From the NCBI GenBank assembly GCA_027922465.2, contig BQMF02000056.1:1-64000 (forward strand): a stretch of DNA of 64,000 nt, written 5' to 3'. This document shows positions 32,653 to 63,568 of the stretch, piece by piece. Source of the DNA: Turritopsis dohrnii (lineage: Eukaryota > Cnidaria > Hydrozoa > Anthoathecata > Oceaniidae). Position 1 is the stretch's first letter; the number at the start of each line of letters is the position of its first letter. The position numbers and the translations under genes were made by a program. The notes beneath the pieces are model-generated. The model ran no database searches. It saw only the letters and a list, made by a program, of their open reading frames with translations, and had not been told where the DNA came from.

Positions 32653-33519
32653 TTGTTTTGAAATATGTACCATTAAATGAAAAAAAAATGTAAAAAAATG
32701 CCAGTGTCTAACAAAAATGGTCCATAATTAACTTCCCAGTAATGTTAATCGCTAGGTTCATAAAGATTAGCCAGAGAAGACAATTGAGCAAGGGATATCG
32801 ATCTCACAAAATTCTTATTTGTCGAGATACTATTTCACATTTTAACGATGTAGCTACGAATACACCTTCATCGAATTTCTCTGTTTAAATGACGAGTTAA
32901 TGCTTAGTTATCAAGTTTAGCTTCGTTTCTAAGTATTTTATTGTTTTTCTAATTTCGTTTTTAGTAAGTGATTGTTACTCGTTCTTTCAGTTCCCCAGTG
33001 GAATAATTAGAAGTAATTAAGAGTTTGCAAACTTAGAGGCTAGGCTATAACACGATGTTTAAACAGAAATTCCGGAAAGGTGTATTGTACTTGCAAAAAT
33101 AAATAAATATATATTTCCATTTTAATTAAATCCCTACATATAAACGAGTTCTATGAAAGCATATTGAAACACAACACAAAAACAATCTATACTTAAACAG
33201 ACAATCAAAAAAGATAGCTGACAAGCGGACAGTCTTTCAGAAATCCTTTTGAAAGAGATTAAGGAACCCAAAGTGACTTTTAAGTTCTGTACGACTGGAA
33301 TCAGGATAAAATTTAAAGTCATCAAATCATCTATCAAGTGATTACAACTATATCTATCCTAATACCAAAATAATTTTAATTCTATTTATACATGAACAAT
33401 TAAATTTGATAAGTAAAAGCTACTATCGTATGAATAAATGTTTGATAATACAAAGAAATCATTGAAGCAAAATTGAGAAATTTCTCTTTGCTGAAAACCC
33501 ATATAAAAAAATAAAGTTT
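32653..33519. other. No recognisable gene
   Basis: AT-rich spacer between the copia relic and the receptor gene. Its right end includes the 3' untranslated region of the receptor (minus strand). Similarity to the inverted relic at 36.8-37.15 kb begins at about 33,400. Confidence 0.5.
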
Positions 33520-36159
33520 TTAAACTTTTGCTTCTCGCACACTGACAGCATGTTTCATCGATGCAACGCGAGAGCTTTTTGTAAGTAACACTGGCGAATC
33601 AAGTGAAGAGTTTTTAAAACATGGATAATGAGACCAAACTCGTTTGTTCAAACATATGTAGAGCAACCAAATGAGGAAGCCACGGAACGAGCGCAAAAAC
33701 GTAAACAAGAAAGACATGGCAGCATTGAAGGCCAAACTGCTGTCACTGGTAGGATTTGGGATTTGAACAAAACCAATCACTTCCACACATCCAAGAAGAA
33801 CTATCAGTTTCAAGGCAGTCTTGGCGAGATTTTTATCACTGGAACTGCTACTGGACTTTGAGAGGAGTTTCTTGGAAATTGTTTGCTGTTTGTGAATTTT
33901 GGCGATTACCCAAATCAGAATGGTTGTATCAAAGCAAGCCATTAGTATAACAGGAATGATATAGAGAACCACACGACCATAATTAGAGCCAATCCAACAT
34001 CCGGAAGATGATAATCCATATCCAATAAACAAGACGTTTCTGAAGTCAAATATAGTTGTGATAATAATAACGAGTGTCGGCACAGAAAACGCTATAACAC
34101 AGTAACAGTAAAAGCGTTTGAACGATCGACCGAAACGACTTGAGGTATTTTTACGTAACGTCAACCAAACCTCCAAAGAGATAATAACGGTCCATATCTG
34201 AACAGTAAGGAGTGTCCAATGCAATGAAACAGCTATGATCTTACAAGTAGTGCTTCTTGTTTTTATAAATATAGTGGATAGAACAAGGAGATCGGATAAG
34301 AACAACACCGTACAAAGAGACGTGATGTTCAAACTGGGAATTGTTTTCAACTCTTTGAAACACAAGTATGTGAAAATGATGATGAAGTAACAGAAAGCGC
34401 TGACAACCGTTCCAATCAAGGTAACATATTCTTCAATTTCCTGTGTCGATTGTAACCAGTCAGGCTTAGCTGAACGAGCAGTAGCGTAGTTTTCGAGGCA
34501 AACTCCAACGCCATCATTCAAGGGAATGTAATCTGATACGTTATATACTTGTTCTTTTTCTTTTAAGACAGTGATAGTAGAATCATTATTGATTATATAG
34601 TCTTGAGGGCTGAAATGCTGAAGAGGACAATTTGTAGATAAGTAAAATTGTTTGCAAGTTGCTACATGAAACTTCTTAAGGATTGAGCTTGAGTTGATAT
34701 AGCTGTAATGAAGCCAGATAATGAAATCATCTTTATAAAAGGTGGTGTTATCAGCAGTTAGACTACAGAATTCATTGATCCATATTGAACTTATGTTCTG
34801 TTCTTGGGATTGAAAGCATTGCTTGGCATTAGGAAATGTTCGACTCAGATCAAAACCATGTAGTATTGAAGTTTGAAAGTTGTTTTCGGAGGATACATTT
34901 AACACAGTCTTGCCCACTAATGACGAAAACTTCATCAACAGATTATCTAGTGTTCGCAAGTCATCCAAGGTACGTATTGTGTATTGAACAAAATTGTAGT
35001 CTTCAAATTTCCCAATTATATGGTTAGATGGAAACTTCATCTTTACAGATTCGCATACTTCACATTCATTATAATATCTCAAGATAATATTTGCTCCAGG
35101 AAATGACTTGGACAACATACATTTTGTTAATCTAGTGTCAAGAGAATCCAGTTGACCTATACCAGAACTAGAATTTGAGTTTTTATGTGTTCTAATGCAT
35201 GTAAAGCCAGTTTTTTCGTAACCATAGGCACATCTGAATTTCTTACAACTTCCAGTGTTAAAATCATAAAGTTCGTCTGGATCACAATGCATTTCAATTT
35301 TGAGTTTGTTACCATCCTTATCATATGCGTACATCGCTTTCTCGCTGTAACTAATAACTATAGAATAACGCATGATCTCTTCTGGACGTTTGGGACAGGA
35401 GTTAACTGACAATCCATTTAAACTGTCACCTCTACATTTGAGACAATGAACATTTCGAAAAGGTATGTTTGACTTTGAAATGGTTCCTTGGTAGCCAGCA
35501 CATAGTAGACTATCTCTACTATTAGAATTAGGGCAGGTATTTTTAACAGGTCTGAAATCACAAGACTGAAAATGTTGATTCGGTTTATTTTCAACTTTTA
35601 CCATATAGTGACAGTTATTGGTGGTAAGTAAGCCAGCTGTACTGTTGACATAATTACAAGTGATCGACAGATTCAACAGTCTGGTCTTTGTAACACCATG
35701 CCATGCTGCTGTCGTCGGACTGTAGTATACCAAGTTGTCATCACCAACGACTGGCTGAAAGCCTTGTTCGGTACTGTTTGGGTGAAGAGAGACGATCAAA
35801 ATGTTTTCTACAAGATCGCTGGCTTTTGCATTTTGGACTACAGGCAAGCAAGAGAACTGTTTCTTTCTATCAATTTTCTCCAAAAAATAATCTAAGTATT
35901 CATCAAGACTATTCCAAGTTGGCCGCTTGTTCCATAGATAATCAATACAGCATGTTCGAAATGTCAGACATGACGGATGACATGAACAACATCTGTTTTC
36001 ATTTACTTGATTTTCACTACACAACTGTGTGTCCGACAAATTGAAATACAAATCAGGAGACGAAAAATTAAGAAAGTGATACAATTTTTGGACAGGAAAT
36101 ATATCAGCAAACACATTTGTTGATAGTAATATGATAAGGAGTCGAAATCTCATTGTCAC
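33520..36159 (-). CDS. Seven-helix receptor with N-terminal SMB-like domain (secretin/adhesion-like GPCR, 879 aa)
   Basis: Intact single-exon frame. It starts MTMRFRLLIILL, a clear signal peptide ending near residue 18. Residues about 48-77 (RCCSCHPSCLTFRTCC) match a somatomedin-B cysteine pattern. A long, glycosylation-rich, cysteine-bearing ectodomain follows. Seven hydrophobic spans occupy about residues 590-850; the last reads SFRGFLIWLLYICLNKRVW, typical of class B/adhesion/Methuselah-type receptors. No clear GPS cleavage motif was seen. The ligand is unknown. It probably acts at the cell surface through G proteins. The last 50 codons are duplicated as an inverted relic at 36830-36979. 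Confidence 0.85.
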   Translation of the reverse strand: MTMRFRLLIILLSTNVFADIFPVQKLYHFLNFSSPDLYFNLSDTQLCSENQVNENRCCSCHPSCLTFRTCCIDYLWNKRPTWNSLDEYLDYFLEKIDRKKQFSCLPVVQNAKASDLVENILIVSLHPNSTEQGFQPVVGDDNLVYYSPTTAAWHGVTKTRLLNLSITCNYVNSTAGLLTTNNCHYMVKVENKPNQHFQSCDFRPVKNTCPNSNSRDSLLCAGYQGTISKSNIPFRNVHCLKCRGDSLNGLSVNSCPKRPEEIMRYSIVISYSEKAMYAYDKDGNKLKIEMHCDPDELYDFNTGSCKKFRCAYGYEKTGFTCIRTHKNSNSSSGIGQLDSLDTRLTKCMLSKSFPGANIILRYYNECEVCESVKMKFPSNHIIGKFEDYNFVQYTIRTLDDLRTLDNLLMKFSSLVGKTVLNVSSENNFQTSILHGFDLSRTFPNAKQCFQSQEQNISSIWINEFCSLTADNTTFYKDDFIIWLHYSYINSSSILKKFHVATCKQFYLSTNCPLQHFSPQDYIINNDSTITVLKEKEQVYNVSDYIPLNDGVGVCLENYATARSAKPDWLQSTQEIEEYVTLIGTVVSAFCYFIIIFTYLCFKELKTIPSLNITSLCTVLFLSDLLVLSTIFIKTRSTTCKIIAVSLHWTLLTVQIWTVIISLEVWLTLRKNTSSRFGRSFKRFYCYCVIAFSVPTLVIIITTIFDFRNVLFIGYGLSSSGCWIGSNYGRVVLYIIPVILMACFDTTILIWVIAKIHKQQTISKKLLSKSSSSSSDKNLAKTALKLIVLLGCVEVIGFVQIPNPTSDSSLAFNAAMSFLFTFLRSFRGFLIWLLYICLNKRVWSHYPCFKNSSLDSPVLLTKSSRVASMKHAVSVREAKV

Positions 36160-36538
36160 TAACAGGTATCATATAAAACCAGAATCGTGTCAATACAAAC
36201 AATGTCAACTTCAATTTCTGATGTACTCAGTTGACTTTCATTAATATCATAATTGATCCTTCAGTCTTTAACGTCAACCTCCTATCTCTATGAAGGAAAA
36301 ATCGCTGTTATTTAAAACTCAATTTAAAGACAGTTAATCATTTTAAAAACAAAATAATGTTATCAATAGCCACAAATATTCATATTCATCACATTATGAT
36401 CTTAAACGTTAAAGACATAAAAACTCAATTAAAAACAATGATGATTTAAGCTGATTACCGGAAAACCGTTCAAAAGCCTCTGTAAAGAATTTCGAAACAA
36501 CGTCCATACCATGTAGACTTAGAAACCATGTATCGAAA

Positions 36539-36608
36539 CAACCTCGTACCCAGGGTTTCTTGCCTTTTCGATATACGGACAAGGCAAGAAACCCTGGGTA
36601 CGAGGTTG
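36539..36608. repeat. CAACCTCG palindromic element, perfect copy
   Basis: 28-base arms (from CAACCTCGTACCCAGGG inward to GCCTT) pair perfectly around a 14-base spacer TTCGATATACGGAC. Related elements are at 30293-30361 and 37777-37832. Confidence 0.95.
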
Positions 36609-36829
36609 GTATCCAAAGTGTTTTTGTAATTCTTTATATTTTTTTATGTGGTTCTTCTCCCTAGAACATAAATTTTCAAATAAAAATATTAAAAATATAT
36701 TTTATTAAATAACTTTAACGATAAAATTGTGTACGGGAAGGAAAAGCGAGCCAAGTTTTCAATATCAAACAGGAACAGCACCAAAAACAAACAAAATTCG
36801 CAAACAAAAATGCATGCTGAAGAGATATT

Positions 36830-36979
36830 TGGTTGCTCTATATATGTTTGAATCAATGAGTTTTGTCTCATTATCTATATTCTAAAAACTCTTAACTTGA
36901 TTCGCCAGTGTTACTTACAAATAGCTCTCGTGTTGCATCGATGAAACATGCTGTCAGTGTGCGAGAAGCAAAAGTTTAA
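36830..36979 (+). pseudogene. Inverted relic of the receptor C-terminus
   Basis: Fifty codons on the plus strand match the end of the receptor at 33520, from WLLYICLN through SRVASMKHAVSVREAKV to the stop. Two internal stops (TGA after LNQ; TAA after SKNS) show it is dead. Similarity continues into the 3' flank to about 37,150, beyond which it is lost. It is a leftover of a second, head-to-head receptor copy or of an inverted duplication. Confidence 0.9.
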
Positions 36980-37056
36980 AAGTTTTTATATGCGTTTTCA
37001 GTGAGGATAAATTTTCGCAATTTTCCTTCAACGATTTCTTTGTATTATAAGCCATT

Positions 37057-37123
37057 TTATCTATACGATAGTAGCTTTTATCTATACGATAGTAGCTTTT
37101 ATCTATACGATAGTAGCTTTTAC
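37057..37123. repeat. 21-bp minisatellite, three copies
   Basis: CTATACGATAGTAGCTTTTAT occurs at 37061, 37082 and 37103. The equivalent place in the receptor's own 3' flank (near 33,430) has one copy, so the expansion happened after the duplication. Confidence 0.9.
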
Positions 37124-37776
37124 TTATCAAATCTATATTGTTTATAAGTAAAGAGAACCCGGTTTGGTAGGAGGATCTTGTGACCACTCAAAAGGAAGAC
37201 TTTAAACTTGATCAATCCAGTCGTACAATAGTGATAGTGAAATTAGTAGCTTCTTTGATCTAACTGCTTATGAGATTTCACTAAGCGAAAAATTATAAGT
37301 TTCGGCGTCGTTCTATCTATCTTCTCTGCCTGTTCTATCTATCTTTGTGGCCGCACTTAAAGTTCTTTTATTTCTATTTCTTTTCTTCCTTGCTGTCATG
37401 ACCATGACAAGTTTTTGTATAAAGTGGGTTTTTTATATTACAAAAAAAAGATCTTTCCCTAATGAAAAACAAAAAGAAGGATCTCAACTTTTTTGATTCG
37501 AAGTATCACTTGGAAATTTAGTTATGCTTTTGATGTTAATATGCTTCGAACATCAGTTGCAGCGAAGAAGCAGTTTTAATTTTTAACTCGAAATTCAAAC
37601 CGTTCTATTTGTTTGTTATTTGATTTATTTATTTTGTTTGAGTATTTTGGATAGATTTTTTATCATATTTAATTTTAGCATCATTTGAAGCTGTTCATAT
37701 CTTTCCAGAATCATCACAAGATGATCGATCACAAGGAAACGATTTCTTATGCCAATAATGCAAACAACTACTTTGC

Positions 37777-37832
37777 CAACCTCGTACCTCTTGTCTTTTC
37801 ATTGTACGGCGCGGCCGGCCCTGGGTACGAGG
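37777..37832. repeat. CAACCTCG palindromic element, rearranged copy
   Basis: It starts CAACCTCGTACC and ends CCCTGGGTACGAGG, with a different, GC-rich middle (GGCGCGGCCGGCC). Confidence 0.65.
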
Positions 37833-38276
37833 ATGCTACTTTGCCTAATTTTTGCTACAGCCAAAAAGATTTTTTCCCTGATCATAAAATTATTTTCCTC
37901 ACACTCCCTCCTCTAACTCGTTGGACCAAGATCCAACCTGAATTGAGTAGATTTTTTAGGAGACTCGTAGTGTTCCCCAAGTTCAATTTTTTGAAGCTGA
38001 AATAAAAAGATAAATTGTTTTTTGTTGTTGCCCACGATGTTTCTCTTTTCAGAAAGAAAGAAAAAAACCGTGATATTGACTCGCCAAAAAAACCCACAAC
38101 TTTTTTCAATTATTTTATTTTTCTTTTTAATGCAGTAAAATTGATCTTGACGTGAAAATTCCTTGGGTTGAAACATTCGCTATGTTGTCATGACAACTTT
38201 AAAAGTTAATGTGTAACTCGTGCTTATCCACACGTGTTTACTTTACATGTTGTGTTCATCTTCTACGGTTTCTAAT

Positions 38277-38392
38277 TGGCAAAATCGTCAAAAAGTCTCT
38301 GCAACAGAGGGCACTTTTTATTGAAATTGTGTATATATTACTTAAGAAATGCACTCCTTCGCAGAGATTTTTTAACAAATGTGCCGGCTGGG
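38277..38392. mobile_element. Hairpin MITE, copy 2
   Basis: It starts TTGGCAAAATCGTCAAAAAG and ends TGTGCCGGCTGGGA. The middle TTTTTATTGAAATTGTGTAT and the arm CTCCTTCGCAGAGATTTTTT match the other copies. Confidence 0.75.
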
Positions 38393-39156
38393 AAGTCATA
38401 AAAAAGATGGAGGAAACCGAAATGACAAAAGAAACAAACATCATCCTGCTGGATCTGCTGACTATACACGATGTGTTGTGCTGTGTTTTTGAGAAGATAA
38501 TGAAAATCAGATGACTACTGACATTATGCTTTTGGTGTCTGTTAGTTCATCAAAACTTCATAGTGTGGTGTAAGCCCTTCATAATAAAGGCAATGACAGT
38601 GAGGTCATCTCTAAAAGTTTTTACCAAAACGTTTGTTGGTCCTAAATTGTTAAGTGAACACACTTTTGTAATAACCCAACGTAGATCTATCGCTATCTAT
38701 CGCAGAAAAGATAAATGAAAAATAATCAAAACGTGTTGAAAATTCTGTTCTAAATTTTGTAATGGTTCCGATTCTCCCCTAGTATTTTAGTGATGAAATA
38801 GAGAGTTTGATGAGTGTTAGGTGTTGAGGGAGAGATAGATTAGATGGGTATTTCGATTGAATCAGCAGTAAAAAAGAGCTTTTTGGAATCCATTCATTAA
38901 CGTCTTTGGTAAAGAAGGTGTTAAACACTGATGTGGAAAAGTAGACACATTATAGATGTTTGATAAAAACAGCAGTTAAGTATTATGATTTTACCCATTT
39001 AGTACCCGGTCCCTGGGTTGTGGGGTAAAGGAAGAATATGGGGATGACTCTGTGTGTGTGTTGTGGACAGATTTTTGATACCCGTTCACGTCTGCTATAT
39101 TCACCGAATGTCGAATCGGAGAAACCGGTATTGTACCGGTACCAGCTCTAATAAAA

Positions 39157-39232
39157 ATGGCGGACATTCGCTGTGTGCAAGAGGAAGCAAATGGTGCAGC
39201 TCCATGTGGTCCAGGAAATGTGTTTCGTAGAG
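39157..39232 (+). CDS. Possible first exon with ATG in strong context
   Basis: AAAAATGGCGGAC begins a 25-codon frame (MADIRCVQEEANGAAPCGPG and on) ending at a strong donor, AGAG/gtatgagt. Splicing to 43802, the first BTAF1 acceptor, would make this ATG an upstream frame that overlaps the BTAF1 start out of frame. Alternatively it belongs to another gene whose remaining exons I could not find. It could mark the BTAF1 promoter region, about 4.6 kb upstream. Confidence 0.35.
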
Positions 39233-39734
39233 GTATGAGTTATTGAAATAAAATCACAAGATATGGTATTATAAGTAGAACTGGTTAAATTTAACATGTT
39301 TAATTATTGAATTGCTAAATAACAAGAAATTCATGCCCCAAAAACATTAAGTCTCATCATGTATGTATGACTTTTAACAAAATTCATCATCATTGCTGCG
39401 TTTTTTCAAGTGCAGTGGCTCGATGAAATAGAATAGCCAAGCACCCGAACAACTACAAGTGCCCTTACATGTAGTTTAACTCTAGCACCTTTATTGAATA
39501 TGTTAAAAACAAGTTTGTAACAAAAAAAGACTCATTTTCCAGGAAGCAGATATATAATTTTTCTGCAGTCTCAGCACTTTGCAACTTTGAAAAATTTGCA
39601 ACTTAAATGCAACACAGTATTGTATTCCCAGATGTATATATGTAAATTATTGTTTTCCTAGACATACCTTAGGCACAAAGGCTGCACTAATAAATTGTCG
39701 CAAACAAATTCTCACGACAGGGAACCGCTACAGA

Positions 39735-40115
39735 GATGTGGATAGAAGATTTTGATGACGTCACAGACCTGTCCCAAAAGAAATTGTGCCCAAATTTTTC
39801 ATTGCCTCATCACCTCTATAATAGACCCCAATTAACATCAGTTTCCCCTGTTGGGAGCCGGTAGAATTTGTATTTGACCAGAGGAGGACTGGAACCCAGA
39901 ACCTCGGGAGGGCGCTGGTTGTTGTCCAAAATGTTTATTCATTTCATTTTTTATATCTAGTTAATGTATCGTTTCCTAAACCTAGTAAACAGTGGTCCTG
40001 GGAAAATAAAATCAATAATAATAAAAAAAACATTATCCCTATTGATCCTGAGACGAAAAAGTTGTGTTCGATTTGGGATGCATACACTGATTTCCCACTG
40101 ACGTGGCACACAATG
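39735..40115. repeat. Unclassified interspersed repeat, copy interrupted by about 195 bp
   Basis: 39750-39835 (GATTTTGATGACGTCA, then GTGCCCAAAT) aligns with 55345-55440. 40033-40110 (ATCCCTATTGATCCTGAGA and TTCGATTTGGGATGCA) aligns with 55445-55530. The roughly 195 bases between them are absent from the 55-kb copy and look inserted. Confidence 0.65.
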
Positions 40116-43100
40116 AAAGATGTAATTTCTCTCACACCTCACATCTATTTTGCATGACAGACAGACAAACAAACAGAGAATCAACTATTAATATACAGAT
40201 GTTTTCAATTTAGAAAATACCTAGCAAAGCCGACCTAAAAACCGACCAAGGTAACCATGGCTTCGGCAGCCTCGTGCCGGCCCAGACTAGCGTTTTTCTT
40301 ACAGCATTTTGTTTTTTCTTTGATTTGCCGACATCTGGAGACAACATTCACCCATTTCTATATATATTTCTTTGTAGTTTCATTCTTAAGGAATTAAAAT
40401 GATTATGTACCAGGAAATTCCCCTTAAACTTCATGCTGACATTTCAACTTTTTGTTCATGAAGCAGAGAGAGAAAGATTTACGAAAGTTACTTCTTCACA
40501 TATTTTCATTTTAACAAAGCTTTGTAAGATGTTTTATATGTTTTAGTGTACATGTCTCATTATTTCCGCTCTTATTGCTCTTCTTCATTGCTCAAATTAA
40601 TCTATCTCTTATATTCCTATTTTCTATGTTCTCCTTTAAAATGAAATATAATTATACATCCGGTATTCCACGCGAATAAATTCTATTTTCAGAGTTAGCA
40701 ACGGCAATCAATACGCTCTCTTTCATTGTTCAAAAACTTTTATTTCTATTTTTTGTATAACTAGCAGTTTTCTTTACATGTTAAAGACGTATAAAGAAAT
40801 CAAAATCGAAACTATAAAGAAGAAATACTATTTCTTTGATGAAAAATAAGAATAGAAATACGTCATAAACATAAGAGATTGAAATTGTAGAATGATATAA
40901 TCATCTTGAACATAAACGTTGCTACATATCGTGATGTGATACTTTCTTTTACTTAACTGTCCAGACAAATGTTAATATAGCGTCAAGTGAAAAAAAGAAA
41001 CACACCTGATGTATTTAACGTAAATAAATAGAGAATGTGTCATTAATATTGTGTAATACATTATTGTTAAAAAATGCTTATAGTATGTCATTATTTCGTT
41101 TGCAAAATAATGCATAACAATAAGTCTTTTACGCTGAACGAAGTATTCAATAACTATGGCCTAATATTTACATGAAAAAACAACGAGAAATTTTCAGTTA
41201 TTAATTCATAAAAAATGTACTGTGCCGACCCAGAGATGCAAGGAGAACAGCAATGCCGACCCCATTTAAGACCCCATTTAAGAAATAGGCCAGCCTTCAG
41301 CCGCTTCAGATCAGTATTGACGTGCCGATCTGAAATTCTTTGAATTTCGTGGGCTAACTATTACATATTGAAAGTGCATTAAACCACATAGTGAAAAAAA
41401 GATCAAGAACAAAAAGAAAAAATATAAATAAAAAATATAATAGACTAAATCAATGTAATTAAATTTCGAGCTTTCAAGAAAAACATTCAATTAAACAATT
41501 TTGTTCTTGCATATGTTTTTATAATTTGCCTCTCCATCAAAAAAAAGGTTTTCTGTGAGATTCTGAATACAAAGCAATTTGATTCCACAAATGAGAAAAG
41601 CTATGGTGTTACGAAAACTGTTGGTCTCATATGAATTTTGATGAGTAATAGGGAACAGTTCCACAGTTTGAAGGACTACGTATTGCCTCAATTTCAGTTA
41701 ATGATAAGGAATCAAAAACAGCCATATCAAGTCTTCTAAGCAAAATGAATGGATTTAATGGACAAGAAGTAATAGTGCATAGGAAGAATGGACAGCTTGC
41801 AAACAAGATGCGCGAGCTCAACAAAAGAAAAACAAAGAAATAAATGCATGCCTCCCAATAAAATTCGTTATATCCTAGACAGAGTGCTACAAAATCAAAA
41901 GAGTGGAGGACGTTATGCAAGCAATTCAGAAATAATTTTTTTACAATAACCTTTTTTCTGATAATTCTTTGTGAAAATAAGTGTCAATATTTTTTTTCAC
42001 CACTTTCAGTAAAATATGATCATTTTTCACTATTCACTGTTTGCTTGTGCTGTGTAGAATGGTTTCCAGTGAAAAAATAGGGGGTGCAAGAAGGAAATAG
42101 TGCGTATGACACATATACAATAAGAATTTTGTTAGACAATCACATTGCTTATTACAAGTTCTCCAAACTCAGAGCAGAATATCAATAAAATAAATGGATG
42201 AGAAATTTTTTAATGATTTCCTCACATATATTATTATAAGAAAGATGGTTTTATGTGTATAGTTAATATTTTTTGTACACGACAATAATGAAACTACATG
42301 ATTCTTTTGAAACTGTTTTTGGTCTATGATGGAGACTTTAAGAAATGAGGTCATCAGAACTAACGTTGGAAGTGTGAAAGACTGTTTTTACGATTTATAT
42401 TTTTATAAACAACACAAATAAAGCATTTGATGTCTCACTTGTTTTTCGGGATTGCTCATTTACTCATCACTGTTTTTATAATCGATAATTTAAAACAAAA
42501 TAAAATCATCATTAGGAAGAGGAAAAAGGAAAGGATGAAACTGACTCACACTGCACATACCTAAAATATGCTGAAAGAAGGACTTTGAGTTCAACCTGGG
42601 CTATAGAATTTCAAAGTAGGCAACTTTCTAATTTGAAATGTTTACCATGAAAATATGTGTTTAGTTTTAGGATTAGGTATGATCGTTGCTGGGAAATATG
42701 TTAGATGTCCACGACAATTAGCATGACTTACTGTTCTCAATAATTTCTTTGTACTTCAACATAAACATGGATGGTCAAGTCATTGACTACCAATGCACCC
42801 TTTATGATCTAGTGATCATTTAAAACAAAATTTAACATGTTTCATTAATAGGCATTACCACTTTTCAGTTTGTAGAAAAGGTGAAGCATGTAATGTAATG
42901 TAATGTCATTCTGACCTACCTAGAGATGAGATGTCAACTCCAGAAGATCAGCATTCTTCTAAATATATTAATCAAAAGCTAGTCTATGTTACTCAGGTTA
43001 CCATTATAATTAAAAAGATAGTCTAAACCCTTTTTGAATAGGCTTAGTTCATCATGTTGTGTCCTTCAGCTGGTCTTTAAGTAACTCCTTCAAACTTCTC

Positions 43101-43801
43101 TGGATTTAAACTTCTTTTCCAATTGAAAAAATGAAATATTTAAAACAAAAAAAGTCAGTAAAACATGTGTTGTATATTTATATTGAACCAAAAAAACACA
43201 CAGAGTTTTCACAATATTTCGATTTATTAAAAATCTTTGTCAAGTGTGTCAATCTTTGACACTTGAAATAAATCACCCAAGCCTGTAAACTATAATTTTA
43301 GGTTATCTCCATTCTTCTACTAAATACTATGGTGTTCTCCTTTTCCATGATCCTAGCTGGACATCCCAAACTAGCAATAAAAGTCAATAGAGCTCTTGTT
43401 AGCTTGCCTTGTTACCTAGTACCTTCTGCAGTATGACAGTCAGTCTATTGTTTACGATATGACTAACAATATTCCTATCTGATATGGTAGGAACCTTATG
43501 CTGTGCTCGTATAAGCAGTCTCTGGTCCAAATTTGAAAAATTTAGGTTCTTGGATTTTATAGAATATTCAACTGAGCTTCTTTATTTATCCCTGCTTTCA
43601 TCTATTATAATACAAATAAAACAGAGATGTCCAAAGAAATTTATAAAATAAAGTGAATACAATGCCACCTTTATAATGATGAAAACGTAAAACATATTAT
43701 ACAACAACAGTAACCTACTTAAAAGAAAATAGAACAATGGCTGTTTGCCCCAATAAATAAAACTTAAAATGTGCAAACTTGTTTTATGTTCTTATTGCAG
43801 A
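40116..43801. other. About 3.7 kb without a recognisable gene
   Basis: AT-rich. It may be intron if 39157-39232 is the first exon of BTAF1. The only element seen is a fragment of the MITE terminal repeat at 42077-42103. Confidence 0.45.
42077..42103. repeat. Solo terminal-repeat fragment of the 12.4-kb MITE family
   Basis: GGGGGTGCAAGAAGGAAATA followed by GTGC matches, inverted, the terminal repeat GGCGCTATTTCCTTTTCGCA of the element at 12367-12510. No partner end was seen nearby. Confidence 0.6.
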
Positions 43802-63145
<19,344 letters not shown>

Positions 63146-63568
63146 TCAAATTTGCGTTGCTAAGTAAAGCACAGCTTGTGTGACGTAATTGCTAATCTTT
63201 CGTCTGGGTGTTCTTGATTTCTCATCTGTTCGTGTTCGACTGCAGTTTCGATAAACCGACTCGAGCATTTGCACGAATGTCGAAGCGAACGTGTTGTCGA
63301 GATGTTCTAGCTGGTATGTGCAAGAGATTTCATCTCCTATTTCGCACAGGTGATTACTCACTTCCGTCCAGACTGACACGGCTCGATCGCGACGTTCTTC
63401 ATTTCCTGGAATATTTAGCCTGGTTTTGTTAACGGTGTTTAGACCGAGCTCACGTTCTATCACCTTCGTTAAACTGTATCTTCGATTTATAAACGTTTCT
63501 TTAGACGTTGCACCGTGTTCGTCACTCAAACTAATGGATCTGTATTTTGATGGAGCTTGACGGACCAT
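63146..63568 (-). CDS. Candidate BH3-motif protein (pro-apoptotic Bcl-2 family?)
   Basis: Intact 140-codon frame from ATG 63568 (MVRQAPSKYRS) to the stop near 63146. Residues around 63349-63326 read LCEIGDEI within WTEVSNHLCEIGDEISCTYQ, fitting the BH3 consensus L-x-x-x-G-D-E with a hydrophobic at the fourth position, as in Bax, Bim or Bik. Before it lies a basic, Ser/Thr-rich stretch; after it TFVQMLESVYR, then a basic tail. I see no BH1/BH2 motifs (NWGR-like) and no C-terminal membrane anchor in this frame. So it is either a BH3-only protein or the first exon of a longer Bcl-2 protein. It is convergent with BTAF1 or nested in its last intron. Codon usage looks more GC-balanced than the surrounding introns, which supports real coding. 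Confidence 0.5.
   Translation of the reverse strand: MVRQAPSKYRSISLSDEHGATSKETFINRRYSLTKVIERELGLNTVNKTRLNIPGNEERRDRAVSVWTEVSNHLCEIGDEISCTYQLEHLDNTFASTFVQMLESVYRNCSRTRTDEKSRTPRRKISNYVTQAVLYLATQI

Larger units (their letters stand above)
37190..39156. other. No recognisable gene; repeats only
   Basis: Contains the rearranged palindrome at 37777 and a hairpin MITE at 38277-38392. Short open frames here have no recognisable domain. Confidence 0.45.

Noticed and set aside
37685..38005. Plus-strand 106-codon frame
   Set aside because: It runs through the rearranged CAACCTCG palindrome and shows no recognisable protein feature.
41627..41920. Minus-strand 97-codon frame
   Set aside because: Hydrophobic, no domain, no ATG or splice context that convinces; likely chance in AT-rich DNA.
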